Source: Clostridiaceae bacterium (lineage in GTDB: Bacteria > Bacillota > Clostridia > DSM-8532). Taken from it: a DNA stretch of 23,782 nt. The notes beneath the pieces are model-generated. The model did not search any database, had not been told where the DNA came from, and saw only the letters and a list, made by a program, of their open reading frames with translations. The stretch spans positions 1-23,782 of the forward strand of contig JAAYGP010000175.1 in assembly GCA_012727625.1 (NCBI GenBank), written 5' to 3'. Shown piece by piece: positions 15,459 through 22,693 of the stretch; positions within the stretch are counted from its first letter, which is position 1; each line of letters begins with the position of its first letter. Position numbers and translations under genes: made by a program.

Positions 15459-16565
15459 TTAATTTTTTATTATCTCCACATCCCCGGAAGCAGTGTTAAT
15501 GTCAACCCTGCTATCGCCATTTCCAACTGTTGCTTTAAGTATATTCATTCCGGATGAACTAATTTGCATTGAAAAATCACTGCAGCTTATTTTGCCGGAT
15601 ACAGTATGAATTTCGGCATCAAACTGGCTGCTTTCAGGAATGCTTAATGTGACCTTGCCTGATATACTTTTTATCTTTAATTTGTCAAACCTATCGGCAA
15701 ATTTGGCTTTTATTTTTCCTGATGATGTTTCTATATCCGCATTTCCTCTTTTTAAAACTAAATCAATGTTTCCTGATATGCTTTTTGCAAAAATTTCATC
15801 ACTTGATACATCACTGAAGTTAATCTCCCCCGAGGTTGATTTCAAATCAGCTTCTTTACAATCTATTGAACCAATAATGCATTTTCCTGATATTGCGTTG
15901 AAGGAAAATTTGCCCGATGCGTTAATTTTCCCAACAGTGACTGAGCCTGAAGTTGATTTTAATTCAATTACTTCACCTGATATCCTCATTGGCGATATTG
16001 CACCGGATACTGTGCTAATGCTTATGTTGCCTCCTTTAAGCTCTTCTGCGGAGATACTGCCCGAAGTATTCCTCAAATCAAGATCGCAAGTCAGATTATC
16101 GGGGATTATAACATCCAGTGTTGTCTGTTCGTAATATGATATATTATTCCATGCAGGATATTTAATCCTTATAATCGCTTCTCTTCCCCATTTGTCCACC
16201 TCAAGATAAGGTGTCTTTTCTTTTTCATCGGATTGCACGCTGCCATAGTATTTTACATCTATTTTATTTGTACCGCCATAATAAATATTTAAATCCGAGC
16301 AGACCGATGTAATGGTTATTTTGTCAATACCATCGGCTGAAAGTTCCGCTGATTCATCCACAGTGTACTTATCCAGCATAACCCCTTTTCTGATAAAATC
16401 GAACATTGGGTTATTATCCTGATTTTGTTTTGAGGTTGTAGTTTTGTATTCATCCAGCAGCTTCCTTGCTCTGGTGTTTTTCGCCAGCGCAAACCCTCCG
16501 AGCAATAATATTGTTAACATAATGAATCCAGTCATAGGCAGAATATTTCGTCCTCTTCCATACAT
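15459..16565 (-). CDS. DUF4097-type beta-helical surface protein
   Basis: The 368-residue product has one N-terminal hydrophobic segment (about residues 10-28) that anchors or exports it. After a polar linker, a long repeat region follows in which S-G-x-I/V turns recur about every 20 residues (NTSGSISAEELKGG, STVSGAISPM, STSGSVTVGK, AISGKCIIGS, STSGEINFSD, SISGNIDLVL, TSSGKIKAKF, SISGKVTLSI, TVSGKISCSD, TASGDVEIIK). That pattern is typical of DUF4097 and should form a stacked, right-handed beta-solenoid outside the membrane. The biological role of the family is not settled; it is often near two-component or anti-sigma envelope regulators. AGGAGG precedes ATG 16565 with a 7-base spacer. Three 11-bp repeats lie about 120 bases upstream, and a strong terminator follows, so it is a single-gene unit. 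Confidence 0.88.
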   Translation of the reverse strand: MYGRGRNILPMTGFIMLTILLLGGFALAKNTRARKLLDEYKTTTSKQNQDNNPMFDFIRKGVMLDKYTVDESAELSADGIDKITITSVCSDLNIYYGGTNKIDVKYYGSVQSDEKEKTPYLEVDKWGREAIIRIKYPAWNNISYYEQTTLDVIIPDNLTCDLDLRNTSGSISAEELKGGNISISTVSGAISPMRISGEVIELKSTSGSVTVGKINASGKFSFNAISGKCIIGSIDCKEADLKSTSGEINFSDVSSDEIFAKSISGNIDLVLKRGNADIETSSGKIKAKFADRFDKLKIKSISGKVTLSIPESSQFDAEIHTVSGKISCSDFSMQISSSGMNILKATVGNGDSRVDINTASGDVEIIKN

Positions 16566-16682
16566 GTTCGCTCCTCCTGTAAAAATATTATCATAACCAT
16601 AAGCTCCCGCTTATACAGGAGTTTTTTCAATAGCTGATTCTGATTAATTTTTATCACATAATGGTTTATTCAACAATAAGCT

Positions 16683-16715
16683 TAATTAAACTCTAATCAA
16701 ACTCTAATGAAATTC
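16683..16715 (-). promoter_or_regulatory. Three tandem 11-bp repeats, likely response-regulator operator
   Basis: The plus strand reads TAATTAAACTC, TAATCAAACTC and TAATGAAATTC back to back, three units of exactly 11 bases. Eleven-base phased direct repeats are the classical binding layout of OmpR/PhoB-family response regulators. They lie 118-150 bases before the DUF4097 start, overlapping a possible TTTGAT-17-TATTGT promoter on the minus strand. Confidence 0.5.
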
Positions 16716-16752
16716 AAAAGATATGGTGTCATCCACTTCTGTTAACTGTTTG

Positions 16753-17447
16753 TCATTGTGTAATTTCAATATTGTTCAGCACATTTCCGGATAACAGGAA
16801 CAGAAAGGAAACCGCTGTAAAATTCCATGCCGCAATTGACAATGCGGCAAGAAACTCGCTGTCCAGACTGTAATAAAATACTGCCATCAATATGATACCG
16901 GGCAGAACAGCAAAACCGGAAACAAACAGCTTCATGAAAACCAACATTGATTTACTGTGGACTTTCCCGAACAAACGCCGGGATAATATATCGCAGTATA
17001 CATAAATGGCTCCGTACAGAGTATAGCTTACAACACATAATGCTATTATTTTTAAATCCGCATTAAAAAGAAAATATGATATTGTAAAGAGTATAATACC
17101 ATCAAAAAGGTTTTTAATATTCTCTGCCAATGTGCAATACAGCAGTTTGCTGCTGTTGGATTCAGGAATAAGAAAAATAAACGGTTTTTCAAGCTCCATT
17201 GGCCATTTGCCCCGAATTGTCAGAAAAAACAGCATATATGCACTGAAAAACAGAATATTGAATACACTGGCTGTCTCATCAGGCATAAAATATTTAAACA
17301 AAATTCCTGAAATTATTACCAGAAGTGAAGATTTATCAAAAAACAAAAAATAGCTTGTTTTTCTGTATTCCAAAAGATGTCTTTCAAATATGGCCTTTGC
17401 ACCCTCTCATAGCGTTTTGTCAAACCTTTAACCTCAAGCATAAGCAT
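16753..17447 (-). pseudogene. Deletion-fused remnant of an ABC ATPase gene and its ABC-exporter permease gene
   Basis: Two gene fragments abut. From ATG 17447 or 17441, behind an AAAGGCAGG site, the sequence encodes MLEVKGLTKRYERV, the usual first residues of an ABC-transporter ATPase before the Walker A motif, and then becomes meaningless. In another frame, opening after a stop near 17407, GAKAIFERHLLEYRKTS leads into a 206-residue hydrophobic segment (FFDKSSLLVIISGILF, RGKWPMELEKPFIFLIPES, several membrane helices) ending at 16753. That part resembles the C-terminal half of putative ABC exporter permeases (PF16962-like), which are normally about 500 residues and encoded just after their ATPase. 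An internal deletion of roughly 1.5 kb, removing Walker A/B and the permease N-terminus, explains both halves. A TTG at 17373 could start the membrane piece, but no good ribosome site precedes it. A functional product is unlikely. Confidence 0.75.
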
Positions 17448-17557
17448 CCTGCCTTTCAACAAAAAATCAGCCCGTATGCAACTGGATTAATTATATATCA
17501 AAATCTGCCATTATTAAATATACGGAAATAATATACACAGGTATGATAAAATTATTG

Positions 17558-17728
17558 GTTACTGTTCACAGGTTCTGTTAAAAGATATTGTGCAGATAGA
17601 AGGAAACTTTGGCGGAATCAAGCTTAGAGATGTATAAGAGAAGAGAGTAATAGCAAAAGAAGCTCCTGTCTCCTATATTGCACAATATCTGACCTGCTCA
17701 GTGACTGAATTAAGGTTTTAACAGTAAC
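17558..17728. mobile_element. Possible relic of a small inverted-repeat element
   Basis: The left part contains GTTACTGTTCACAGGTTCTG (17558-17577) and AGATATTGTGCA (17583-17594). The right part carries reverse complements of the 9-base start (17720-17728) and of the 12-base block (17678-17689). The same 20-mer and TATTGTGCA recur at 21666-21697. There is no transposase gene. This could be a MITE-like remnant or IS end. The surrounding 17448-17847 gap otherwise holds only the terminator at 17723-17765. Confidence 0.35.
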
Positions 17729-17765
17729 AAAAGAAGAGTATAAATTATACTCTTCTTTTGTTACT
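17723..17765. terminator. 43-bp perfect palindrome, probable bidirectional terminator
   Basis: Arms of 21 bases are fully complementary around a single central base (17744). The A-rich left arm (AACAAAAG) and T-rich right arm (CTTTTGTT) flank a core AAGAGTAT/ATACTCTT, as in bidirectional intrinsic terminators. It would end the SEC-C/argS transcript (minus strand, stop at 17848) and also any plus-strand reading. Confidence 0.65.
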
Positions 17766-17847
17766 ACGGAAATCCATAAAAAGGCATCGAATGAAATGCG
17801 GGACAATTCTTTCAGCGCATCTCGTCGGGTTTGGTTAACCCCGTGGC

Positions 17848-18342
17848 CTACTTTTTGCAGCACTTTTTATATTTCCTGCCGCTTCCGCAGGGGCAGGGAT
17901 CATTTCTTCCAATCTTTTCAACGGTAATATGACTGTCGTTATGAAGCTTCATCCGAATCTGCCTGCGCTTTTCGTCACTCAGGATACCGTCCCATTCGGG
18001 CAGACTATAGAGCCAGTCTGCTTTGACTTTAAGCATATTGTAATAAAGCTTATCATAATCAATTTCAGCGTCTATTGCCGTATCTTCCGTTAAATCTTCA
18101 AGACTCAGTTCTTCTGCAAGACTGGTGTTAATCCCGTCCAAAAAACCTGTAAATGTAACCACATCCATTGAATATTTTTCCGCGAGCTCTTTTACTGTTT
18201 CTGACAGTTTAGTCTGCTTATTTTTCAATATGTCCCTGTAGGCGTCGGTTTCCTTTTCAAGGTATTGTCTGAAAAAGCCCGCCTGGGCCTGGTTGCTTTG
18301 GCTTTCCTGAATTTTGTTTTCCCATTCCTGATATAAACTCAT
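17848..18342 (-). CDS. SEC-C motif protein
   Basis: A 164-residue cytoplasmic protein ending in IGRNDPCPCGSGRKYKKCCKK, the zinc-binding SEC-C motif (CxCx8CC type) also found at the SecA C-terminus and in YecA/YchJ proteins, where it can bind SecB or ribosomes. The rest is mostly helical and acidic (FRQYLEKETDAYRDILKNKQ, LSLEDLTEDTAIDAEIDYDKLYYNMLKV), similar to clostridial SEC-C proteins encoded beside argS. Function is unknown; a chaperone or adaptor role is inference from the motif. Start: ATG 18342 has GGAGG (18351-18355) 8 bases upstream, sitting in the 19-base gap after argS. A longer frame to 18381 would overlap argS and has no site. It is the last gene of the DUF1934-argS-SEC-C run. 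Confidence 0.9.
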   Translation of the reverse strand: MSLYQEWENKIQESQSNQAQAGFFRQYLEKETDAYRDILKNKQTKLSETVKELAEKYSMDVVTFTGFLDGINTSLAEELSLEDLTEDTAIDAEIDYDKLYYNMLKVKADWLYSLPEWDGILSDEKRRQIRMKLHNDSHITVEKIGRNDPCPCGSGRKYKKCCKK

Positions 18343-18350
18343 GATCTTAT

Positions 18351-18355
18351 CCTCC
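18351..18355 (-). promoter_or_regulatory. Ribosome-binding site deciding the SEC-C gene start
   Basis: GGAGG on the minus strand sits between the argS stop (18362) and the ATG at 18342, 8 bases from the latter. It rules against the 13-residue longer reading that begins inside argS. Confidence 0.75.
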
Positions 18356-18361
18356 GCATGC

Positions 18362-20053
18362 TTACATTTTTTCGGGCGCATTTATTCCGATTAAATCAAG
18401 TACGTTTTTTATTACTATTTTTGTGCAGTTTACGAGAAGAAGCCTTGCATACATCAAATTCTCCTCCTCGCCTTTTACCCTGCAGGCATTATAGAAACTG
18501 TGGAAATCAGAAGCCACATCCATTACATACCTCGTTAAACGGCTGGGTTCAAGGGTCTGGGCGGCTAATGACACTTCCTCCGGATATTCCGCAAGCCGTT
18601 TTATCAATTTTATTTCCTCCGGTTTTGAAAGCAGTTCCTTAAAAACAGCTTTCGCATCCGGCACTACAATATTATCCTCGGCAAGCTTTCTTAATAAGCT
18701 GCATATTCTGGCATATGCATACTGGACATAAAACACCGGATTATTGTTGGATTGCTCAACCGCAAGATCCATGTCAAAATCCAGATGACTCCCGGAGGTT
18801 TTAAGGTTAAAGAAAAACCTTGCCGCATCAACACCCACTTCATCCAAAAGATCGTCCAGCGATATTGCCCGGCCTGTCCTTTTTGACATTTTTGCGATTT
18901 CCCCGTTTTTAAACAGGCGGACCAGCTGGAATATAATAATTTCAAGCCTGCTGCTGTCTACACCTATGGCATCCATGGCTGCTTTCATCCGGGCAACATG
19001 ACCGTGATGATCCGCTCCCCAAAGATTGATTACCTTGTCAAATCCTCTTTTTACAAATTTATTCCGGTGGTATGCAATATCTGCTGCCATATAGGTGGGA
19101 AGACCGTTTTGCCTTATTAAAACCTCATCCCTTTCAAGACCGGCTTTTTCACCATTAAGCCACAGAGCCCCGTCCTTTTCAGTAACAAATCCCCGCTCTT
19201 TCAGGATATTCATGGTTTCTTCAATCTCCCCGGAATACAATGTGCTTTCCCTGAACCATACATCATAATGAATGCCATAACGGGCAAGACCATCTTTAAT
19301 CCGTTTCAGATTTTTTGGCAGGGCATATTCAACCAGATCCTTTCTTCGTTCCTCAGAGGACTTTTGCGCAAGCTCATCACCATGCTCCGAGATATATTCG
19401 GTAACATGGTCGATGATATCCTCTCCCATATATCCGTCTTCCGGAAAAGGTATTTTATCTTCACCGTAGATTTTCTGAAGATATCTTGCTTCCAAAGATG
19501 CCCCGAACTTCTCCATCTGATTTCCGGCATCATTCACATAAAACTCCCTGGTAACCGAATATCCCGATTTTTCAAGAACACTTGCTATACAATCACCAAG
19601 GGCTCCTCCTCTGGCATTGCCCATATGAAGAGGACCTGTGGGATTGGCACTGACAAACTCAACCATTACTTTTTTACCGTTACCGATGTTAACCCGTCCG
19701 TAGTCCTCTTTTTTCTCATCAATTAAATCCAGGGTTTCATACAGCCATTCATTGTTAAGATAGAAATTTATAAACCCCGGGCCGGCCGCCTCCACCCGCA
19801 CAACAAATGTACCGTCAGTTTTCATTCTGTCGATAATAATCTGAGCAATTTGCCCCGGAGCCTTTCTGGCCTGCTTTGCCATCTGCATGGCAATATTTGT
19901 TGAAAAATCACCGAAAGCCTCTTCCCTTGGTTTTTCCATCATTATAGGGGGAAGCTCAATCTCAGGCAGCAAACCCTTAGAAATTGATCTTAAAATCGCA
20001 TCTTTTACGACAGTCTCTATCTGCTCCCTGATTTTTTCATAAATACTATACAT
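18362..20053 (-). CDS. argS: Arginyl-tRNA synthetase
   Basis: A class I aminoacyl-tRNA synthetase charging tRNA-Arg in the cytoplasm. The 563 residues cover the ArgS-specific N-terminal (Add1) domain, the catalytic domain with FVSANPTGPLHMGNARGGALGD holding the HIGH equivalent HMGN, YMAADIAYHRNKF, LWGADHHGHVARMKAAM and the KMSKS region KMSKRTGRAI, then the DALR anticodon-binding domain (FYVQYAYARICSLLRKL) ending LIGINAPEKM. Length is typical. AAGGTGA lies about 9 bases before the ATG. The DUF1934 gene is 110 bases upstream and the SEC-C gene 19 bases downstream, an arrangement known from other Firmicutes. No T-box-like leader is evident in the short upstream gap. Confidence 0.97.
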   Translation of the reverse strand: MYSIYEKIREQIETVVKDAILRSISKGLLPEIELPPIMMEKPREEAFGDFSTNIAMQMAKQARKAPGQIAQIIIDRMKTDGTFVVRVEAAGPGFINFYLNNEWLYETLDLIDEKKEDYGRVNIGNGKKVMVEFVSANPTGPLHMGNARGGALGDCIASVLEKSGYSVTREFYVNDAGNQMEKFGASLEARYLQKIYGEDKIPFPEDGYMGEDIIDHVTEYISEHGDELAQKSSEERRKDLVEYALPKNLKRIKDGLARYGIHYDVWFRESTLYSGEIEETMNILKERGFVTEKDGALWLNGEKAGLERDEVLIRQNGLPTYMAADIAYHRNKFVKRGFDKVINLWGADHHGHVARMKAAMDAIGVDSSRLEIIIFQLVRLFKNGEIAKMSKRTGRAISLDDLLDEVGVDAARFFFNLKTSGSHLDFDMDLAVEQSNNNPVFYVQYAYARICSLLRKLAEDNIVVPDAKAVFKELLSKPEEIKLIKRLAEYPEEVSLAAQTLEPSRLTRYVMDVASDFHSFYNACRVKGEEENLMYARLLLVNCTKIVIKNVLDLIGINAPEKM

Positions 20054-20163
20054 TTTACAATATCACCTTCTGCTGTTTTTTTGGCAATTACCATCTGTAA
20101 AAACAGAAAAATCGTGTGAGTAACTTATTAAAACAACTAATATTCCTATAAAGCCATGGGCTA

Positions 20164-20580
20164 TTATTGCACTTTCACGTTCAGGGTGGTAAAACTGGTC
20201 ACCTGGTTATTCACTTCCAGAACATATTCAATATCAAAATGACCGCCATGCTCGTCCATATTAACATTAAGCTTTCGGGCAGTGACCCCGACTTCAATAA
20301 CGCCGTATTCCGTGTTATATTCGGAAGTGTGCTTCCGGCCCTTTTCAAATACCATAAGGCTTGATACGTTTCCAAAACGTATCAGAGTTACCGAATCAGA
20401 AGCCACTTCCAGGGTAGTGGTTGTCCCATCAAGCCCCGTAACAGGACTTTCTGCATAGGTTATGCAAAAACGTCCGTCTTTTTTGCTGTATGTTCCCTCG
20501 GTAACAAAGCTTATAACCTCCGGCTTCTGGTTCGGATGCTCCTGTTTGCTGTCCACAATAATCATTACGGTTTTTTCCAC
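20164..20580 (-). CDS. DUF1934 (YwiB-like) protein
   Basis: A small beta-rich protein of about 138 residues matching DUF1934, a calycin-like barrel family whose Bacillus member YwiB is encoded next to argS. Visible family patterns are VISFVTEGTYSKKDGRFCITYAES, TTLEVASDSVTLIRFG and the C-terminal GGHFDIEYVLEVNNQ. The ligand or function is unknown. Start: GTG 20580 has GAGGGA (20587-20592) exactly 6 bases upstream. An ATG at 20598 is in frame but has no ribosome site and is preceded within 10 bases by a TATAAT-like box that could be a -10 element, which would leave the ATG at the very mRNA start. I prefer the GTG but not strongly. The gap to murI upstream is only about 50-65 bases, so read-through from murI is likely. 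Confidence 0.85.
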   Translation of the reverse strand: MEKTVMIIVDSKQEHPNQKPEVISFVTEGTYSKKDGRFCITYAESPVTGLDGTTTTLEVASDSVTLIRFGNVSSLMVFEKGRKHTSEYNTEYGVIEVGVTARKLNVNMDEHGGHFDIEYVLEVNNQVTSFTTLNVKVQ

Positions 20581-20586
20581 AACTGT

Positions 20587-20592
20587 TCCCTC
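20587..20592 (-). promoter_or_regulatory. Ribosome-binding site suggesting a GTG start for DUF1934
   Basis: GAGGGA lies 6 bases before the GTG at 20580 and inside the codons that an ATG start at 20598 would translate. Confidence 0.5.
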
Positions 20593-20645
20593 TTTCATGA
20601 CAAGTATATTATAAAATTTTCTCAGGTTTATTAAAGGGGCCTTTC

Positions 20646-21446
20646 TTAATTTTCAACATCCACACGCTCCACATTCTCAATATTCGCTGACAAAATCAGT
20701 TTTCCCAGTTCCTTAAACTTTTCAACGCTGTCACTGGTATAATACGTGTAACAGGCAGTCTTTTGCGCCGCGCCCAATTGTTTTTCATCAATCAGCGCTT
20801 TCAATGCCAGGGCCAGCTCCTCGGCTGAGCTGACCTGGGCGACCTCGTCACCCATTACTTTCCGGATGGTTTCGCTTAATAATGGATAATGAGTACAGCC
20901 CAGAACAAGGGTATCAACTTTTTCTTTTTTTATATCCTTAAGGTATTCTTCCGCAATCATCCGTGCAATCTCATTATTCCACCAGCCCTCTTCAACAAGA
21001 TTGACAAAAAGCGGGCAGGCTTTTGAAAAAACCCTGACATCGGGATTCATCCTGAGGATTGCCCTGCTGTAAACACCACTAGCTATTGTACCGGGTGTGG
21101 CAATTATACCAATTCTGCCCTTTTTTGTCTTTCTGAGAGCACTTCTTGCTCCGGGCCCGATAACCTCAAGAACCGGCACTTTTATTGAATCCCTGATTTC
21201 AGGCAAAGCCAGAGCGCTTACCGTATTGCATGCCACTACAAGCATTTTTACATCTTTGGACAGTAAAAACGCAACATCCTGCTTTGTATATTTAATAACG
21301 GTTTCCTTTGATTTGGTGCCATATGGAGTCCTTCCATTGTCTCCGAAATATATCAGGCTTTCATTGGGAAGAACTTTCATGATTTCCTTTACAACAGTAA
21401 GTCCTCCAAGGCCGGAATCAAATACACCTATAGGTCTGTCATCCAT
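20646..21446 (-). CDS. murI: Glutamate racemase
   Basis: A cofactor-independent racemase producing D-glutamate for the MurD step of peptidoglycan synthesis. The N-terminal signature IGVFDSGLGGLTVVKEI, the first catalytic cysteine in VVACNTVSA (Cys73) and the second in LVLGCTHYPLL are intact, as are GDNGRTPYGTKS and VIGPGARSA. Length 266 residues is normal. AAGGAG lies 6-7 bases before ATG 21446. A good sigma-A promoter lies about 160 bases upstream (21609-21637), after the GerMN terminator, so murI starts its own transcript, possibly continuing into DUF1934, argS and SEC-C. Confidence 0.97.
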   Translation of the reverse strand: MDDRPIGVFDSGLGGLTVVKEIMKVLPNESLIYFGDNGRTPYGTKSKETVIKYTKQDVAFLLSKDVKMLVVACNTVSALALPEIRDSIKVPVLEVIGPGARSALRKTKKGRIGIIATPGTIASGVYSRAILRMNPDVRVFSKACPLFVNLVEEGWWNNEIARMIAEEYLKDIKKEKVDTLVLGCTHYPLLSETIRKVMGDEVAQVSSAEELALALKALIDEKQLGAAQKTACYTYYTSDSVEKFKELGKLILSANIENVERVDVEN

Positions 21447-21608
21447 TATTATCTCCTTGTTTTGCTTATTTCATCTGTTACTGATACCGCCATAAATCAC
21501 TCATATAATACCTTTATCATTTAGTACTCAGTGTACGCTTCATATCGCCTGAGCATGTTTTCCCGCATATTCAGCGCAAAAACCTTACTTTCTGAGTCTG
21601 TCTTCATG

Positions 21609-21637
21609 ATTATACATTAAACTTATTATCTTAACAA
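21609..21637 (-). promoter_or_regulatory. Predicted sigma-A promoter of murI
   Basis: TTGTTA (21632-21637) and TATAAT (21609-21614) are separated by 17 bases on the minus strand. The leader to the murI ATG would be about 155 bases and contains a 28-codon open frame (21521-21607) that lacks a ribosome-binding site. Confidence 0.7.
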
Positions 21638-21665
21638 GACAGGTATATTATCTTTATCTTTCTTT

Positions 21666-21697
21666 TATTGTGCAACAGTTACTGTTCACAGGTTCTG
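21666..21697. repeat. Second copy of the 20-bp intergenic repeat
   Basis: GTTACTGTTCACAGGTTCTG at 21678-21697 is identical to 17558-17577 and has the same orientation. TATTGTGCA (21666-21674), also present at the first site, lies just before it. The copy sits between the murI promoter and the GerMN terminator. Confidence 0.8.
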
Positions 21698-21717
21698 CAA
21701 CACACAAAGCAAAGTCA

Positions 21718-21771
21718 TGAAAAAATAAGCAAATGGGTGGTTGTTCCCGGTTAAACCGTTCCCCACCACCC
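21718..21771 (-). terminator. Intrinsic terminator after the GerMN gene
   Basis: Nested stems: outer GGGTGGT (21735-21741) with ACCACCC (21765-21771), inner CGGTT (21748-21752) with AACCG (21754-21758). On the minus strand they are followed within 10 bases by a TTATTTTTT tract. Located 25 bases after the GerMN stop. Confidence 0.8.
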
Positions 21772-21795
21772 GGATAAAATACCAGAGGGGTAACA

Positions 21796-22488
21796 TTATT
21801 CAAGTATTTCATCCTCATAAACATCATAGGCATTGACTTCCTCTGCAATTTCTTCAGGTCCCGGCTCCGGGTCCGGAAGAACAGTCTGGCTTTGTTTTCT
21901 GTCAATCAACGCCTCGTTTCTTGGAAACTCATTATTAAGAAGAAAACTTCCCTTGAACTCCTTCTGAGTTTTCCCGTTTATAAGGAATTTTACCTTTTCA
22001 ATATCCTTAAGCTCAGTTAGTGTGTTTACTATTGAAAAGATAGTCATTTCTTCCGCTTCTTTACCGCCCGGATGATTATCAACAAATTCTTTCGTCATGT
22101 CAACAATAGCTGTACGATTCTCCACTTTCACAGGCGACCTTAGCGAAGCTCCTTCAGGTATTGTTGCTTTCAATGTTGAATTTGAGGGACCCTTAACAAG
22201 CTCTTTAACCAATATTGTTGCCTGCTGTTCGGTACCCTGCTTTGCATCATTCATGTCAATGTATCGTATTTCTTTTACCAGCCTGGTTCCGTCCTCATTG
22301 GCAAAATAAAGACGTACCTGAAGCTTTTCATTCAGGCGTCGTGCATCCTCTTCCGACAATAGAATGCTGCTTACCGGCCTGAGTTCATCCTCTTTGATTT
22401 GCTCAAGTACTTTATCTCTTGTTTTCAGACAGCCACTTGCGGCAATAAACAGAATAACACAAATGACTATAATAATTAATTTTTTCAT
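21796..22488 (-). CDS. GerMN-domain lipoprotein (GerM-like)
   Basis: A 230-residue lipoprotein. The signal peptide MKKLIIIVICVILFIAASGC ends in a lipobox with Cys20 or so as the lipidated residue. After a linker, one GerMN domain (PF10646) follows at about residues 55-180, with VRLYFANEDGTRLVKEIRYI, ATILVKELVKGP, TIPEGASLRSPVKVENRTAIVDMTKEF and MTIFSIVNTLTEL. The acidic Pro/Glu-rich tail (PDPEPGPEEIAEEVNAYDVYED) is beyond the domain. In Bacillus, GerM has two such domains, is needed for sporulation and spore germination, and its gene is near racE; here murI is next downstream. Start: ATG 22488 has GAGAGTGG 8 bases upstream; a GTG at 22500 overlaps that site. A sporulation role is inferred from family and neighbour. 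Confidence 0.92.
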   Translation of the reverse strand: MKKLIIIVICVILFIAASGCLKTRDKVLEQIKEDELRPVSSILLSEEDARRLNEKLQVRLYFANEDGTRLVKEIRYIDMNDAKQGTEQQATILVKELVKGPSNSTLKATIPEGASLRSPVKVENRTAIVDMTKEFVDNHPGGKEAEEMTIFSIVNTLTELKDIEKVKFLINGKTQKEFKGSFLLNNEFPRNEALIDRKQSQTVLPDPEPGPEEIAEEVNAYDVYEDEILE

Positions 22489-22597
22489 TGCTTTAACCAC
22501 TCTCAGTTCTGTCTAACCTATAACTATGCCTTATCCCGGACAAATATACTCATACAGGCTTGTCAAAATATCATATATCACAAGAAAATTTACCACT

Positions 22598-22660
22598 GAA
22601 AAACAGAAAGTCCCCGCTGTAAATCACCTTGTTCACAAAAGTGAAAGATAAGACGGGGAC
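22598..22660 (-). terminator. Probable terminator after the thioredoxin-reductase-like gene
   Basis: Arms GTCCCCG (22610-22616) and CGGGGAC (22654-22660) enclose an inner hairpin TTCAC-AAAA-GTGAA (22632-22645). On the minus strand the outer stem is followed by TTTCTGTTTTT. The loop is larger than usual, so this is less certain than the other terminators. Confidence 0.5.
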
Positions 22661-22693
22661 GAATTGCATAATAAAGCATTTGTATCTCTCCTG

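Noticed and set aside
15640..16134. 164-codon plus-strand open frame
   Set aside because: It is antisense to the DUF4097 repeat region, and its regularity simply mirrors the repeats on the other strand.
17624..17863. 79-codon minus-strand open frame after the SEC-C gene
   Set aside because: It crosses the large palindrome and the repeat relic, has no ribosome site and looks like chance coding.
19268..19726. 152-codon plus-strand open frame
   Set aside because: Antisense to the catalytic domain of argS, with no family resemblance.
8449..22618. GTCCCCGCT shared by 8453 region and 22610-22618
   Set aside because: A nine-base match over 24 kb on both strands can easily occur by chance and the flanks do not agree.
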